A DNA stretch of 64,000 nt from Streptomyces sp. NBC_01445 (GCF_035918235.1 NZ_CP109485.1:7045001-7109000), one strand, 5' to 3'. Numbered from the stretch's first letter, positions 8,588 through 18,236 are shown. The notes: a model not told the origin generated them from the letters alone. Made by a program: numbers and translations.

Positions 8588-9673
8588 GTGCTGACTGAGA
8601 CGTCTGTTCCCTTCCGCGCGGGGCGCGAGGGATACGCGAGCTTCCGGATCCCCGCAGCTGTCACGACACGCTCCGGCGTGCTGCTCGCGTTCTGCGAGGG
8701 GCGAGTGGGATCGAGGGAGGACTACGGGAACATCGACGTGGTCCTGAAGAGATCCACGGACGGCGGCCGGACCTGGGACCCGCTCCAGGTGGTGGCGGCG
8801 AACGGCAACGACCTGGCGGGAAACCCGGCGCCGGTGGTCCTGGACACGGGACGGGTCCTGATCGTCCACGTAAGGAACGCGGCAGGGGCAACAGAAACGG
8901 CGATCAGACGGGGCGAGGTCGAGCCCGAGGACGGACGCCGAGTCTGGGTGCAGCACAGCGACGACGAGGGCCTGACCTGGTCGGCGCCCAGGGAGATCAC
9001 AGCACAGGCAAAGAACAAGAACTGGCGCTGGTACGCCACAGGCCCGGGCCACGCGATCCAGACACACAGCGGACGAGTGGTGGTACCGGCCAACCACTCC
9101 CTCCCGCCCGCCGGAGGCGACACCGGCACGGAGGGAAAGTACGACGGAGGCCACTGCCTGCTGAGCGACGACAGGGGCAGGACCTGGCGGCTCGGTTACG
9201 TGGACGACCACCCGGACGGCTATGTGAATGTGAACGAGACGACCGCGGTCGAACTGCCGGACGGGCGGCTGTACTTCAACGCCCGCAACGACTCGCCCGC
9301 GCCGGGCACAAGGGCGGACGCGACGTCGGAGGACGGCGGCGAGAGCCTGGTCAAGGCATTCCGCCCGCAGGCGGGCCTGGTGGGCCCGGTGGTGGAGGGG
9401 AGCCTGCTGAGGCTGGGGGAGGTGCTGCTGTTCGCAGGTCCGGCGGACCCTGGGTTCAGGGCGCTGATGAGCGTGCGGGCGAGCGAGGACGAGGGTGTGA
9501 CATGGAGGGTGGCCCACAGGGTGGACGGCCTGCCTGCGGCCTACTCCGACCTGGTGCAGCTCGACCCCGAGGCGGTCGGGCTGCTGTACGAGACGGGAGA
9601 CTTCAGCGCGTACGAGACGATCACGTTCAGGCGGATCCCGGTCGCCGCGCTGCTGGGCCGTACGCCTGAGTAA
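8588..9673 (+). CDS. exo-alpha-sialidase-like hydrolase (GH33-type beta-propeller), no signal peptide
   Basis: 361 aa from GTG 8588, after a purine-rich GGGGAGGGATGGGG. The sialidase FRIP motif (SFRIPAA, about residue 17-20) supplies one of the Arg triad. Four Asp-box repeats (SxDxGxTW: STDGGRTW, SDDEGLTW, SDDRGRTW, SEDEGVTW) are spread along a six-bladed propeller. It lacks an export signal, so it is predicted to be cytosolic, unlike secreted streptomycete sialidases. It could act on imported sialosides or another glycoside. The next gene starts 9 bp downstream, so the two are probably cotranscribed. Confidence 0.85.
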   Translation: MLTETSVPFRAGREGYASFRIPAAVTTRSGVLLAFCEGRVGSREDYGNIDVVLKRSTDGGRTWDPLQVVAANGNDLAGNPAPVVLDTGRVLIVHVRNAAGATETAIRRGEVEPEDGRRVWVQHSDDEGLTWSAPREITAQAKNKNWRWYATGPGHAIQTHSGRVVVPANHSLPPAGGDTGTEGKYDGGHCLLSDDRGRTWRLGYVDDHPDGYVNVNETTAVELPDGRLYFNARNDSPAPGTRADATSEDGGESLVKAFRPQAGLVGPVVEGSLLRLGEVLLFAGPADPGFRALMSVRASEDEGVTWRVAHRVDGLPAAYSDLVQLDPEAVGLLYETGDFSAYETITFRRIPVAALLGRTPE

Positions 9674-9682
9674 GGTCACCGT

Positions 9683-10387
9683 ATGACCTCTACGGACAGT
9701 GTGCAGAAGGCCCCCGCGAAGGACCCCTGGGACCTCCCCGACGTATCGGGGCTGGTGGTAGGCGTGCTGGGAGGCACGGGCGACCAGGGCCGCGGGCTCG
9801 CCTACCGGCTGGCGAGGGCCGGCCAGAAGGTGATCATCGGATCCCGCGCGGCGGAGCGCGCGCAGGCGGCAGCGGATGAGCTGGGCCTGGGCGTCGAGGG
9901 CGCGGACAACGCGGAGTGTGCGCGCCGCAGCGACATCGTGATCGTGGCGGTGCCGTGGGAGGGCCACGGCAAGACGCTGGAATCGCTGCGCGAGGACCTC
10001 GCGGGCAAGCTCGTGGTCGACTGCGTCAACCCGCTGGGCTTCGACAAGAAGGGCGCGTACGCGCTGAAGCCGGAGGAGGGCAGCGCGGCGGAGCAGGCCG
10101 CGGCGCTGCTGCCGGACTCGCGGGTGACGGCGGCGTTCCACCACCTGTCGGCCGTGCTCCTCCAGGACGAGGCGATCGACGAGATCGACACGGACGTGAT
10201 GGTGCTGGGCGAGGAGCGGGCGGACACGGAGATCGTCCAGGCGCTGGCGGGCCGCATTCCGGGCATGCGGGGAGTCTTCGCGGGCCGGCTGCGCAACGCG
10301 CACCAGGTGGAGTCGCTGGTCGCGAACCTGATCTCGGTGAACCGCCGCTACAAGGCACATGCGGGCCTGCGGGTCACCGACGTCTGA
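9683..10387 (+). CDS. npdG: NADPH-dependent F420 reductase
   Basis: 234 aa. The N-terminal Rossmann motif GVLGGTGDQGRGLAYRLARAG (about residues 27-47) and the GSR turn that recognises NADPH phosphate are typical of the Fno/NpdG family. The domain then runs through VAVPWEGHGKTL and DCVNPLGFDKKG to an F420-binding C-terminal half ending AHQVESLVANLISVNRRYK. It transfers hydride between NADPH and coenzyme F420 in the cytosol, supplying F420H2 for reductases and antibiotic tailoring enzymes. It lies 9 bp after the sialidase-like gene. Confidence 0.92.
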   Translation: MTSTDSVQKAPAKDPWDLPDVSGLVVGVLGGTGDQGRGLAYRLARAGQKVIIGSRAAERAQAAADELGLGVEGADNAECARRSDIVIVAVPWEGHGKTLESLREDLAGKLVVDCVNPLGFDKKGAYALKPEEGSAAEQAAALLPDSRVTAAFHHLSAVLLQDEAIDEIDTDVMVLGEERADTEIVQALAGRIPGMRGVFAGRLRNAHQVESLVANLISVNRRYKAHAGLRVTDV

Positions 10388-10475
10388 CCGGCGCGCGTCA
10401 CCGCGGTGCGGCCGCGGAAGGGCATGGGGGACACTGGTCGGCGTACAACTCTCCGTCCGACAGGAGCCGACCCCC

Positions 10476-10673
10476 ATGCCCCGCCTCGCTCTGTACGCCC
10501 TAGTCGTCTGCGTCCTCTCGACGGCCGCAGCCGTGGTCGCCTTCGTGCAGGGCAGCCTGCTCGGCATCGTCTGGGTCCTGCTCGCGGGCCTCACCTCGAA
10601 CATGGCCTGGTACTACGCGCGCCGGGCCAAGGCCGAGAAGAAGGCGAACGCGGCGGTCGCGCCTACTGCGTGA
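10476..10673 (+). CDS. small two-helix membrane protein
   Basis: 65 aa from ATG 10476, with CAGGAG 7 bp upstream. Two hydrophobic segments (about residues 4-23 and 26-47) are followed by a basic tail (YYARRAKAEKKANA). No known motif. Its last 11 bases overlap the end of the convergent site-2 protease gene. Confidence 0.65.
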   Translation: MPRLALYALVVCVLSTAAAVVAFVQGSLLGIVWVLLAGLTSNMAWYYARRAKAEKKANAAVAPTA

Positions 10674-11463
10674 CGATGGGGATCTCAGGGGTGCCCTGCC
10701 AGAAGCGGTAGAACTCCTGACCCCAGTAGGTGTCCCACTCGGTGACACCCAGGGAGCGCAGAATCGCGTCGATGGCGTCGAAGAACACGTGGTTCACCTC
10801 CGGGATCCACAGGATGCCGAACACGGCGAGCAGCCCGAACGGAGCGAACGGCTCCACCTGCCGCCGGAAGCTCTGGGACAGCCACGGCTCGATGACGCCG
10901 TAGCCGTCCAGGCCCGGGATCGGCAGGAAGTTCAGGATCGCCGCGGTCACCTGGAGCAGGGCCAGGAAGCCGAGCGCGTAGCGGAATGTGTCCGGCACCC
11001 CGTTCAGCGCGTCCAGCCAGAACGGCGCCGTGCACACGACGGCGAACAGGACGTTGGTCAGCGGGCCCGCCGCCGAGATGAGGCTGTGCCGCCAGCGGCC
11101 CCGGATCCGGCCCCGCTCGATGAAGACGGCGCCGCCGGGCAGACCGATCCCGCCCATGATCACAAAGATGACGGGCAGCACGATGCTGAGCAGGGCGTGC
11201 GTGTACTTCAGCGGGTTCAGGGTCAGATAGCCCTTCGCGCCGATGGAGATGTCGCCGCTGTGCAGGGCCGTGCGGGCGTGGGCGTACTCGTGCAGACAGA
11301 GCGAGACGATCCAGGCGCCCGTCACGAACAGGAAGACGGCGATGCCGGGCTGCGCGGCGAAGTCCGTCCACACCGCCCAGCCGGCGACGGCGGTGACGGC
11401 GGCGATACCGAGGAAGACGGGGCTGATCCTGCGATCGCTGCGACGGGTGGCGGCGGTGGTCAT
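10663..11463 (-). CDS. site-2 protease family (M50) membrane metallopeptidase
   Basis: 266 aa with about six membrane segments. The zinc motif HEYAH (His58, Glu59, His62) lies in a transmembrane helix, and NFLPIPGLDG (Asp187 as third ligand) in a later helix, the two hallmarks of S2P-type intramembrane proteases. ATG 11463 is chosen because upstream sequence lies in a non-coding region. The compact form without PDZ domain resembles the actinobacterial Rip-like or YdjG-like branch. Substrate unknown; no anti-sigma factor gene is adjacent. Confidence 0.9.
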   Translation of the reverse strand: MTTAATRRSDRRISPVFLGIAAVTAVAGWAVWTDFAAQPGIAVFLFVTGAWIVSLCLHEYAHARTALHSGDISIGAKGYLTLNPLKYTHALLSIVLPVIFVIMGGIGLPGGAVFIERGRIRGRWRHSLISAAGPLTNVLFAVVCTAPFWLDALNGVPDTFRYALGFLALLQVTAAILNFLPIPGLDGYGVIEPWLSQSFRRQVEPFAPFGLLAVFGILWIPEVNHVFFDAIDAILRSLGVTEWDTYWGQEFYRFWQGTPEIPIVTQ

Positions 11464-11712
11464 GGAGGAGGGCTCCCGGGGTGCGTGCGGCCTGGTGCGG
11501 TGCTGGGGCGACGGGCTGACCGTATCGGTGGTGCGGTGTGGGGGGAACGTGCCGGGGCAGGCCGCAGGTTCCGCGACACCGGCGAGAGCGCGCCCGTTGC
11601 CCCCGCCCTGACGGATATCTGCCCGCCGCCGAAAGACCTGCTCCACACCCCGGATCGCCCTCGCGCCGAAACCCGGGCGCGGGCCGGGGGCCGGTTTGGG
11701 GACAATGGGCCG

Positions 11713-14700
11713 GTGCGCTACCGCATTCTCGGCTCCACGCAGGCACTCCGCGACGACGGCACGACCGTCCCCGTAGGCGGGGCGCGCCTGCGTGCCCTGC
11801 TGACCGTGCTCGCGCTGCGCCCCGGCCGTACCGTCCCTCCGCAGGTGCTCACCGACGAGGTCTGGGGCGCCGATCCGCCCGCGGACGCGTCCGGCGCGCT
11901 CCAGGCGCTCGTGGGCCGGCTGCGCAGGGCGATCGGCGCCGACGCGGTGCACTCGCTCGACGGCGGCTACCGGCTGTCCGCCACCTCCGAGGACATCGAC
12001 CTGTTCCGCTTCGAGCGGCTCGTGAAGGACGGCGTACAGGCGCTGGCCGACGGCGACCCCGGCAAGTCGGCGGCCGTCCTCGACGACGCGCTCTCCCTGT
12101 GGCGCGGCCCCGCGCTGGCCGATCTGCCGGACCGCTCGGCGGACGCCGTCCGCTGGGAGGCGCTCCACCTCGAATCCCGGCGCACACGGCTCTCCGCTTC
12201 GCTCGCGCTGGGCAGGGCCGAGTCCGTACTGCCCGAACTGACCGCGCTGTGCGACGCGCATCCGCTCGACGAGCCGCTCCAGGCGCTGCGGCTGCGCGCC
12301 CTGCGCGACGCGGGCCGCACCGCCGAGGCGCTGGCGGCCTACGAGCGGGTACGGGTCGAGCTCGCGGAGCGGCTGGGAACGGACCCGGGCCCGGAACTGC
12401 GCGCACTGCACGCCGACCTGCTGACGCCGCGCGCCCCCGCCCCCACCGCCTCCGCCGAAAGACCCACCACCCCGGTCAGGGCACCCGCCCACACAGGCAA
12501 CCTCCGCGCCCGGCTCACCTCCTTCGTGGGGCGCGCCGGCGACATCGGGGCGATTCGTGAGGACCTCGGGCGGGTGCGGCTCGTGACGCTGCTCGGGCCT
12601 GGCGGCGCCGGAAAGACCCGGCTGTCCCAGGAGGCCGCCGAGAGCATGGATCTGCCGGACGGCGTATGGCTGGCCGAGCTCGCGCCCATCGAGGACCCGG
12701 ACGCCGTCCCGGAGGCCGTCGTCACGGCGCTCGGGGCCCGCGAGACCGTGCTGCGCGGTGCCGGCGCCGAGGAGCTGCGGGTCGCGTCCGACCGGCACGG
12801 CGAGGACCCGCTCGTACGCCTCACCGAGCACTGCGCGCACCGCCGCATGCTGCTGATCCTCGACAACTGCGAGCACGTGATCGAGGCCGCCGCCCGCCTC
12901 GCCGAGCAGCTGCTCAGCCAGTGCCCCGGCGTGACGGTTCTCGCCACGAGTCGCGAACCCCTGGGCGTACCGGGCGAGTTGCTGCACCCGGTGGAGCCGC
13001 TGCCGGAGCCTTTCGCCCTGCGCCTGTTCGGCGAGCGGGGCGCCGCCGTGCGGCCCGGGTTCCGGGTCGAGGACGACGAGCGGGCCGCGGCCGAGATCTG
13101 TCGGCGCCTCGACGGACTGCCCCTCGCCATCGAGCTCGCCGCCGCCCGGCTGCGGATGCTCACGCCTCGCCAGATCGCCGACCGCCTCGACGACCGCTTC
13201 CGCCTGCTCACCTCGGGCGCCCGCACCGTCCTGCCCCGCCAGCAGACGCTGAGGGCCGTCGTCGACTGGTCCTGGGACCTCCTCGACGAGGAGGAGCGGA
13301 CCGTCCTGCGCCGGCTGTCGGTCTTCAGCGGCGGCTGCGACCTCGCCGCCGCCGAGGCGGTGTGTGGCCCCGGCGCCCTCGACGCGATCGGCTCGCTCGT
13401 GGACAAGTCCCTTGTCGTGGCGGCCCCTTGGGGCGGCGACGAGGCTGAGCACGAAGAGCACGAAGAGCACGAAGACCACGGAGATTACGGGGACGGCACC
13501 GACGGCGAGGGCCGCGACCAGGCCGGCGCCATGCGCTACCGCCTCCTGGAGACCGTCGCCGAGTACGCGGGTGACCGGCTCGACGAGGCCGGTGACCGGG
13601 CGGGCGCCGAGCGCGCGCACCTCACGTACTACCGCGAACTGGCCCGCACCACCGACCCGCAGCTGCGCGGCCACGGTCAGCGCGCGGCCGTCGCCCGCCT
13701 GGAACGCGAATACGAGAACCTGCGCACCGCCCTGCGGCACGCCGTCGCCGCGCGGGACGAGCAGGAGACGCTCTCCCTGGTGCTCTCGCTGGCCTGGTTC
13801 TGGCAGATGCGCGACCTGCGCCTCGACGCCCGCAACTGGTCGCGCGAGGCCACCGCGCTCGGCCCCGACCCGTTCACCCCGCCCGCCGACCCCGCGCCCC
13901 CGCTCTACGAGCGCTGCACCGACGCCCCGCCGCCGTTCGGCCCCGAACTCCTCGTGGAGGCGCGGCGCGGGGTGCACCTGCTCCGCCTCGCCTACATGGA
14001 CATGGAGATGGAGACCTGGCAGACCGAGGAGGGCGGCGCGAAGCTGCGCGCGATCGCGCAGGCGTACCGCCCGGGCCTCCCGCAGACCTGCCGCCCGCCG
14101 GGCAACCTCTGGTTCTACGCGGTGATGATGAGCGGCGACATGGAGGCGCTGTGGAACCTCGCCGACGTCACGGTGCGGACCTGCCGCAAACTCGGCTACA
14201 CCTGGGAGCTCGCCCTCACCCTCCAGCTGCGGGCGAACATCCTCGCCAACCGCAGCGACTGGGCGGGCGACGCGGTCCGGGACGCGGACGAGTCCCTCGA
14301 ACTGTTCACCCGGCTCGGCGACCGGTGGGGCGTCGCCGAGGCGCTGTCCGCGCGCGGCGAGGCCCATGAGCGCAGCGGCGCGTACGCCGCGGCGGCCGAG
14401 GACTACGCCGCCGCCATCGAGGGCGCCGAACGCCTCGGCGCGCAGGCGCAGGTGGCCATCCTGAACGCGCGGCTCGGGCAGGCCCTCATCGAGGTCGGTG
14501 ACGGCGAGCGCGGCGAGGAACTGCTGCGCGGCATCCTCGACCCCGGCAAGCGCCATGCGAACGAGGCCTGGCCCGCCGCCCGCATGTTCCTGGCCGGACG
14601 GTACGGAGCCACCGGCCGTGTGGCCGAGGCGCGTGAGCAACTGCGGCTCCTCCAGGACGAGTTCAAGGCGATGAGCTTCGTCGTCTTCCGGGGCTTCATC

Positions 14701-15090
14701 GTCGGGATGAAGGCCTGGCTCGACTCGGAGGACGGCCTCGCGGAGGAAGCCCTCGCCGGTGTCGTCGAGGCCCTGGAGCTGGCGACCGACCCGCTGGCCC
14801 TGGTGATCGCCCCGCACATGCCCGCCATGCATCTGGTGACCGGCGCCCGCGCCCTGAGCCTGAGCGGAGACCCGGCCGACGCCCGCGACGCCGCCCGCCT
14901 CGTGGGCTCCGCCGACGGACAGCTTCCGTCCCGGCACGTGCGGTCCTACCTGGAGCGCGACGCCCACACGTCCGCCGAGGCCGCGATCCGTGAGGTCATC
15001 GGCGACCGTGCGTACGAGGCCGCGTACGCCGAAGGCGGCGACCTGTCTCTCGACGAGGCCGCCGCCCTACTGGGACGCGAACGCGGTTGA
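11713..15090 (+). CDS. AfsR/BTAD-type transcriptional regulator with AAA-like ATPase and TPR-like region
   Basis: 1125 aa from GTG 11713 (VRYRILGSTQAL). Domains in order: winged-helix OmpR/PhoB-like DNA-binding domain (about 1-90), bacterial transcriptional activator domain (about 95-245), a short Pro/Ala linker, an NB-ARC-type ATPase with Walker A GPGGAGKT (295-302) and LLILDNCEHV Walker B, then helical TPR-like repeats to the C-terminus. This is the large SARP/AfsR architecture that often controls secondary metabolism. An unusual His/Glu tract (EAEHEEHEEHEDH, about residue 577-590) is encoded by a 9-bp microrepeat. It converges on the ABC transporter genes; target genes cannot be read from the sequence. 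Confidence 0.92.
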   Translation: MRYRILGSTQALRDDGTTVPVGGARLRALLTVLALRPGRTVPPQVLTDEVWGADPPADASGALQALVGRLRRAIGADAVHSLDGGYRLSATSEDIDLFRFERLVKDGVQALADGDPGKSAAVLDDALSLWRGPALADLPDRSADAVRWEALHLESRRTRLSASLALGRAESVLPELTALCDAHPLDEPLQALRLRALRDAGRTAEALAAYERVRVELAERLGTDPGPELRALHADLLTPRAPAPTASAERPTTPVRAPAHTGNLRARLTSFVGRAGDIGAIREDLGRVRLVTLLGPGGAGKTRLSQEAAESMDLPDGVWLAELAPIEDPDAVPEAVVTALGARETVLRGAGAEELRVASDRHGEDPLVRLTEHCAHRRMLLILDNCEHVIEAAARLAEQLLSQCPGVTVLATSREPLGVPGELLHPVEPLPEPFALRLFGERGAAVRPGFRVEDDERAAAEICRRLDGLPLAIELAAARLRMLTPRQIADRLDDRFRLLTSGARTVLPRQQTLRAVVDWSWDLLDEEERTVLRRLSVFSGGCDLAAAEAVCGPGALDAIGSLVDKSLVVAAPWGGDEAEHEEHEEHEDHGDYGDGTDGEGRDQAGAMRYRLLETVAEYAGDRLDEAGDRAGAERAHLTYYRELARTTDPQLRGHGQRAAVARLEREYENLRTALRHAVAARDEQETLSLVLSLAWFWQMRDLRLDARNWSREATALGPDPFTPPADPAPPLYERCTDAPPPFGPELLVEARRGVHLLRLAYMDMEMETWQTEEGGAKLRAIAQAYRPGLPQTCRPPGNLWFYAVMMSGDMEALWNLADVTVRTCRKLGYTWELALTLQLRANILANRSDWAGDAVRDADESLELFTRLGDRWGVAEALSARGEAHERSGAYAAAAEDYAAAIEGAERLGAQAQVAILNARLGQALIEVGDGERGEELLRGILDPGKRHANEAWPAARMFLAGRYGATGRVAEAREQLRLLQDEFKAMSFVVFRGFIVGMKAWLDSEDGLAEEALAGVVEALELATDPLALVIAPHMPAMHLVTGARALSLSGDPADARDAARLVGSADGQLPSRHVRSYLERDAHTSAEAAIREVIGDRAYEAAYAEGGDLSLDEAAALLGRERG

Positions 15091-15110
15091 ACCACCTGTC
15101 CGGGTGAACG

Positions 15111-15935
15111 TCAGTTCTTGGTGCGGAACTTGTGGATGGCGATCGGAGCCATCACGAGCGTGAGGACCGCGGACCAGATCACCGTCACCCACACGTCGTG
15201 CGCCACCGGGCCGCCCACCATCAGGCCGCGCGCGGAGTCCGCGAGCGAGGAGAGCGGGTTGTAGTCGGTGAAGGCCTGGAGCCAGCCCGGCATCGACTGC
15301 GTCGGCGCGAAGATCGACGAACCGAACTGCAGCGGCATCAGGACCAGGAAGCCCATGCCCTGCACGGCCTGGGCGCTCTTCATCACGACGCCGAGTACCA
15401 GGAAGATCCACATGATGGACGTGCCGAAGAGGGCGGTGAGGCCCACGGCGGCGAACAGGCCGGGCCAGTTCGTGATGTCGAAGCCCACCAGAAGGCCGAC
15501 GATCATCATGATGGTCGTCGCGATGAGGAGCCGCATCAGCTCCACCACGATCTTGGCGAAGAGGACCGAGCCCTGACCGATCGGCAGGGTCCGGAACCGG
15601 TCCATGATGCCGTTCTGGAAGTCCTGGTTGAACCCCGTGCCCACCGCCATGGCGATGTTCATGCTCATCATCGCCATCATGCCCGGGACCACGTACTGCA
15701 CGTACTGGTCCTGGCCGCCGCCGAGCGCCTGGCCGATGGAGCCGCCGAAGACGTACACGAACAGGAGCGTGAAGACGATCGGCATCAGGACCGCGTCGAA
15801 CATCGACTCCGGGTCCTGGCGGATCCACAGCAGATTGCGGCGGACGAGCGCGCCGGTGTGACGGATGTGGGAGCGCAGGGAGATGCGCGAGTCGGCCTCG
15901 AGATTCAGGGGAGGCGTCAGCGTGGTGGCGCTCAT
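15111..15935 (-). CDS. ABC-2 type permease of a drug/lipid exporter (DrrB-like)
   Basis: 274 aa with six predicted membrane helices (about residues 48-265). The family signature region VGMGFLVLMPLQFGSSIFAPTQSMPGW-like segment near residues 185-215 precedes the last helices, as in daunorubicin-type DrrB permeases. The ATG at 15935 overlaps the stop codon of the ATPase gene (ATGA), so the two are translationally coupled. It exports an unknown hydrophobic compound together with the ATPase. Confidence 0.9.
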   Translation of the reverse strand: MSATTLTPPLNLEADSRISLRSHIRHTGALVRRNLLWIRQDPESMFDAVLMPIVFTLLFVYVFGGSIGQALGGGQDQYVQYVVPGMMAMMSMNIAMAVGTGFNQDFQNGIMDRFRTLPIGQGSVLFAKIVVELMRLLIATTIMMIVGLLVGFDITNWPGLFAAVGLTALFGTSIMWIFLVLGVVMKSAQAVQGMGFLVLMPLQFGSSIFAPTQSMPGWLQAFTDYNPLSSLADSARGLMVGGPVAHDVWVTVIWSAVLTLVMAPIAIHKFRTKN

Positions 15936-16972
15936 ACGGCGGCCCCTTCGAGCTCGGAGGTACGGGTGTCGTCCTGCGGGGCACTGGCCTTCTGGCCGGT
16001 GATGGACAGGAACACCTCGTCCAGACTGGGCAGTTCGGTGGCGATCGAGCCGATCGTGATGCCGCGCGCGGTGACCGCGCCGACCACGGCGGTGAGCTGC
16101 TCGTCGCTGAGGATCGGGACCAGGACGGTGCCGGCCTCGGTGTCCACCGTCGACGTGGCGAGGCCCGTGAGGCCCATGTCGTCGAGGGCGGCGGCCAGCG
16201 GGCGCAGCTCCAGCGGGTCGGCCGGGCGGATGCGCAGGGTGCGGCCGCCGACCTTCGCCTTGAGCTCGTCGATGGCGCCGCCCGCGATGACCTTCCCGCG
16301 GTCGATGACCGTCAGCTCGTTGGCGAGCTGCTCGGCCTCCTCCATGTACTGGGTGGTGAGGAGGACCGTGACGCCGTCGTTGACCATGCGCCTGACCTCG
16401 GCCCACACCTCGTTGCGCGTGCGGGGGTCGAGGCCGGTCGTCGGCTCGTCCAGGTAGAGGACGGCCGGGCTGCCGATCATCGACGCGGCGAGGTCGAGCC
16501 TGCGGCGCATGCCGCCGGAGTACGTCTTCGCCGGGCGCGTGGCGGCCTCGGTGAGGGAGAACCGCTCCAGGAGCGCGTCGGCGCGGGAGCGGGACTCCTT
16601 GCGGGACAGGTCGAGGAGGCGGCCGATCATGTACAGGTTCTCGCGGCCGGAGAGCTTCTCGTCGACCGCGGCGTACTGGCCGGTGAGGCCTATCACGCGG
16701 CGCAGCTGCCGGGGCTGCTTCGCCACGTCGTACCCGGCGACGAAGGCCGAGCCCGAGTCGGGGGTGATGAGGGTGGACAGGCAGCGGACGAGCGTGGTCT
16801 TGCCGGCGCCGTTCGGACCGAGCACGCCCATGACCGTGCCCTCGTGCACGTCCAGGTCCACGCCGTCCAGCGCCTTGGTCTCGCCGTAGTGCTTGACCAG
16901 CCCCCGCACGGTGACGGAGGCCGTCCGGCCGCCGACGTCACTGTGTGAGGTCTTCTTGTCGATTCGCGTCAT
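15932..16972 (-). CDS. ATP-binding subunit of a DrrA-like ABC exporter
   Basis: 346 aa from ATG 16972; a GTG at 17002 would add ten residues. Walker A GPNGAGKTT (about residue 52-60), signature YSGGMRRRLDLA and Walker B VLYLDEPTTGLD are all intact, and the C-terminal 100-residue extension with SLDEVFLSITG is typical of DrrA/CcmA-type drug exporters. Encoded upstream of and overlapping the permease gene. No dedicated regulator flanks it; the convergent AfsR-like gene is the nearest candidate. Confidence 0.93.
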   Translation of the reverse strand: MTRIDKKTSHSDVGGRTASVTVRGLVKHYGETKALDGVDLDVHEGTVMGVLGPNGAGKTTLVRCLSTLITPDSGSAFVAGYDVAKQPRQLRRVIGLTGQYAAVDEKLSGRENLYMIGRLLDLSRKESRSRADALLERFSLTEAATRPAKTYSGGMRRRLDLAASMIGSPAVLYLDEPTTGLDPRTRNEVWAEVRRMVNDGVTVLLTTQYMEEAEQLANELTVIDRGKVIAGGAIDELKAKVGGRTLRIRPADPLELRPLAAALDDMGLTGLATSTVDTEAGTVLVPILSDEQLTAVVGAVTARGITIGSIATELPSLDEVFLSITGQKASAPQDDTRTSELEGAAV

Positions 16973-17155
16973 GACGTACAAGGTGCCAGGTGCCACCGAC
17001 AATCCACCGACAGGCGGCCGACAGCCCCGTGTACGGCACCTACAGAACGGCGACGGACGGGCAGTTCAGAAGGGCGGCGGAACGGCAGCAGCCCGCCGAC
17101 GGGGGAAGATCGGCGAGCCGCTGTGGTGCCACTTTGGTTCAGGTGGTGGTCCGGG

Positions 17156-18031
17156 TCAGTGGACCGAGTGCTCCTCCTGGGGGAACGTTCCGCCGACCAC
17201 GTCCTGTGCGAACGCCTTCGCCGCCTCGCCCATGACGCCGCGCAGATCCGCGTACTGCTTCACGAAGCGCGGCATCTTGCCGCCGGTGAGGCCGAGCATG
17301 TCGGTCCACACGAGGACCTGGGCGTCGCACTCGGCGCCCGCGCCGATGCCGACGGTCGGGATGTTCAGGGACCGGGTGACCTCGGCGGCCAGTTCGGCCG
17401 GGACCAGTTCGAGGACGACGGCGAAGGCGCCGGCGTCCTGGGCGGCCTTGGCGTCACGCAGCAGTCGGTGCGCGTCCTCGTCGCCGCGGCCCTGGACGCG
17501 GTACCCCATGGTATTCACGGACTGCGGGGTGAGGCCCAGGTGGGACATGACCGGGATGCCGGACTGCACGAGCAGCTCGGTCTGGGCCAGCGAGCGCTCG
17601 CCGCCCTCCAGCTTCACGGCGCCGACCCCGGCCTCCTTGACCAGACGCGTCGCGGACCGCAGGGCCTGTACGGGGCCCTCCTGGTACGAGCCGAAGGGGA
17701 GGTCACCGACGATGAGGGCGCGCTTGGTGCCCCGTACGACGGCGGCCGAGAGCATCGTCATCTCGTCGAGGGTGACGGGCACGGTGGTCTCGTACCCGAG
17801 GTGACAGTTGCCCGCGGAGTCGCCGACGAGCATGACCGGGATGCCGGCCTCGTCGAAGACGGACGCGGTCATCGCGTCGTAGGCCGTGAGCATGGGCCAC
17901 TTCTCGCCGCGTTCCTTGGCGAGCGTGATGTCGCGCACCGTGATGCGCCGGTTGCTCTTGCCCCCGTACAGCGCCTTGCTGCCGCTGTTGCTGCTGTCGG
18001 GGTTGTTCTGGGCAGCCGAAAGCTGCGTCAT
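17156..18031 (-). CDS. panB: 3-methyl-2-oxobutanoate hydroxymethyltransferase
   Basis: 291 aa. First committed step of pantothenate (CoA) synthesis: adds a hydroxymethyl group from 5,10-methylene-THF to alpha-ketoisovalerate. PanB motifs are present: LTAYDAMTA, the metal-binding VGDSAGNCHLGYETTVPVTLDEM region, DLPFGSYQ, KLEGG, and the C-terminal GIGAGAECDAQVLVWTDMLGL. The N-terminal 20 residues are an Asn/Ser-rich extension common in Streptomyces. It stands alone. Confidence 0.96.
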   Translation of the reverse strand: MTQLSAAQNNPDSSNSGSKALYGGKSNRRITVRDITLAKERGEKWPMLTAYDAMTASVFDEAGIPVMLVGDSAGNCHLGYETTVPVTLDEMTMLSAAVVRGTKRALIVGDLPFGSYQEGPVQALRSATRLVKEAGVGAVKLEGGERSLAQTELLVQSGIPVMSHLGLTPQSVNTMGYRVQGRGDEDAHRLLRDAKAAQDAGAFAVVLELVPAELAAEVTRSLNIPTVGIGAGAECDAQVLVWTDMLGLTGGKMPRFVKQYADLRGVMGEAAKAFAQDVVGGTFPQEEHSVH

Positions 18032-18193
18032 CGCAACGGCTCCTTCTGTTGTCTCGAGGCACCCTTACGGCGTCCCCGGATCCCCTCCATGGTGGCACCG
18101 CGTGCCGAGGAATGGCTAGGGGGGTGGCCGCCGATCGGGTCACCCCGTGAGCGGGTCGCCCGTCGGGTTCGTAAAGTCTTCCTAAGGATTCCA

Positions 18194-18212
18194 ATACGAG
18201 ACGGTCTCGTAT
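18194..18212. promoter_or_regulatory. perfect 19-bp palindrome, probable TetR-family operator
   Basis: ATACGAGAC-G-GTCTCGTAT is a perfect 9+1+9 inverted repeat centred 34 bp before the MFS start at 18237. Its size is typical of TetR-family operators, and a TetR gene lies immediately downstream of the MFS gene. The site would let that protein repress the efflux gene and, if cotranscribed, itself. Confidence 0.8.
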
Positions 18213-18236
18213 CGAAACTGCCCTAGGGTAAGTCCC

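Noticed and set aside
10663..14967. A 1434-codon minus-strand open frame across the site-2 protease and the AfsR-like regulator
   Set aside because: Its first 1100 codons are the antisense of the regulator and are typical GC-shadow sequence; the only real coding part is the site-2 protease from 11463.
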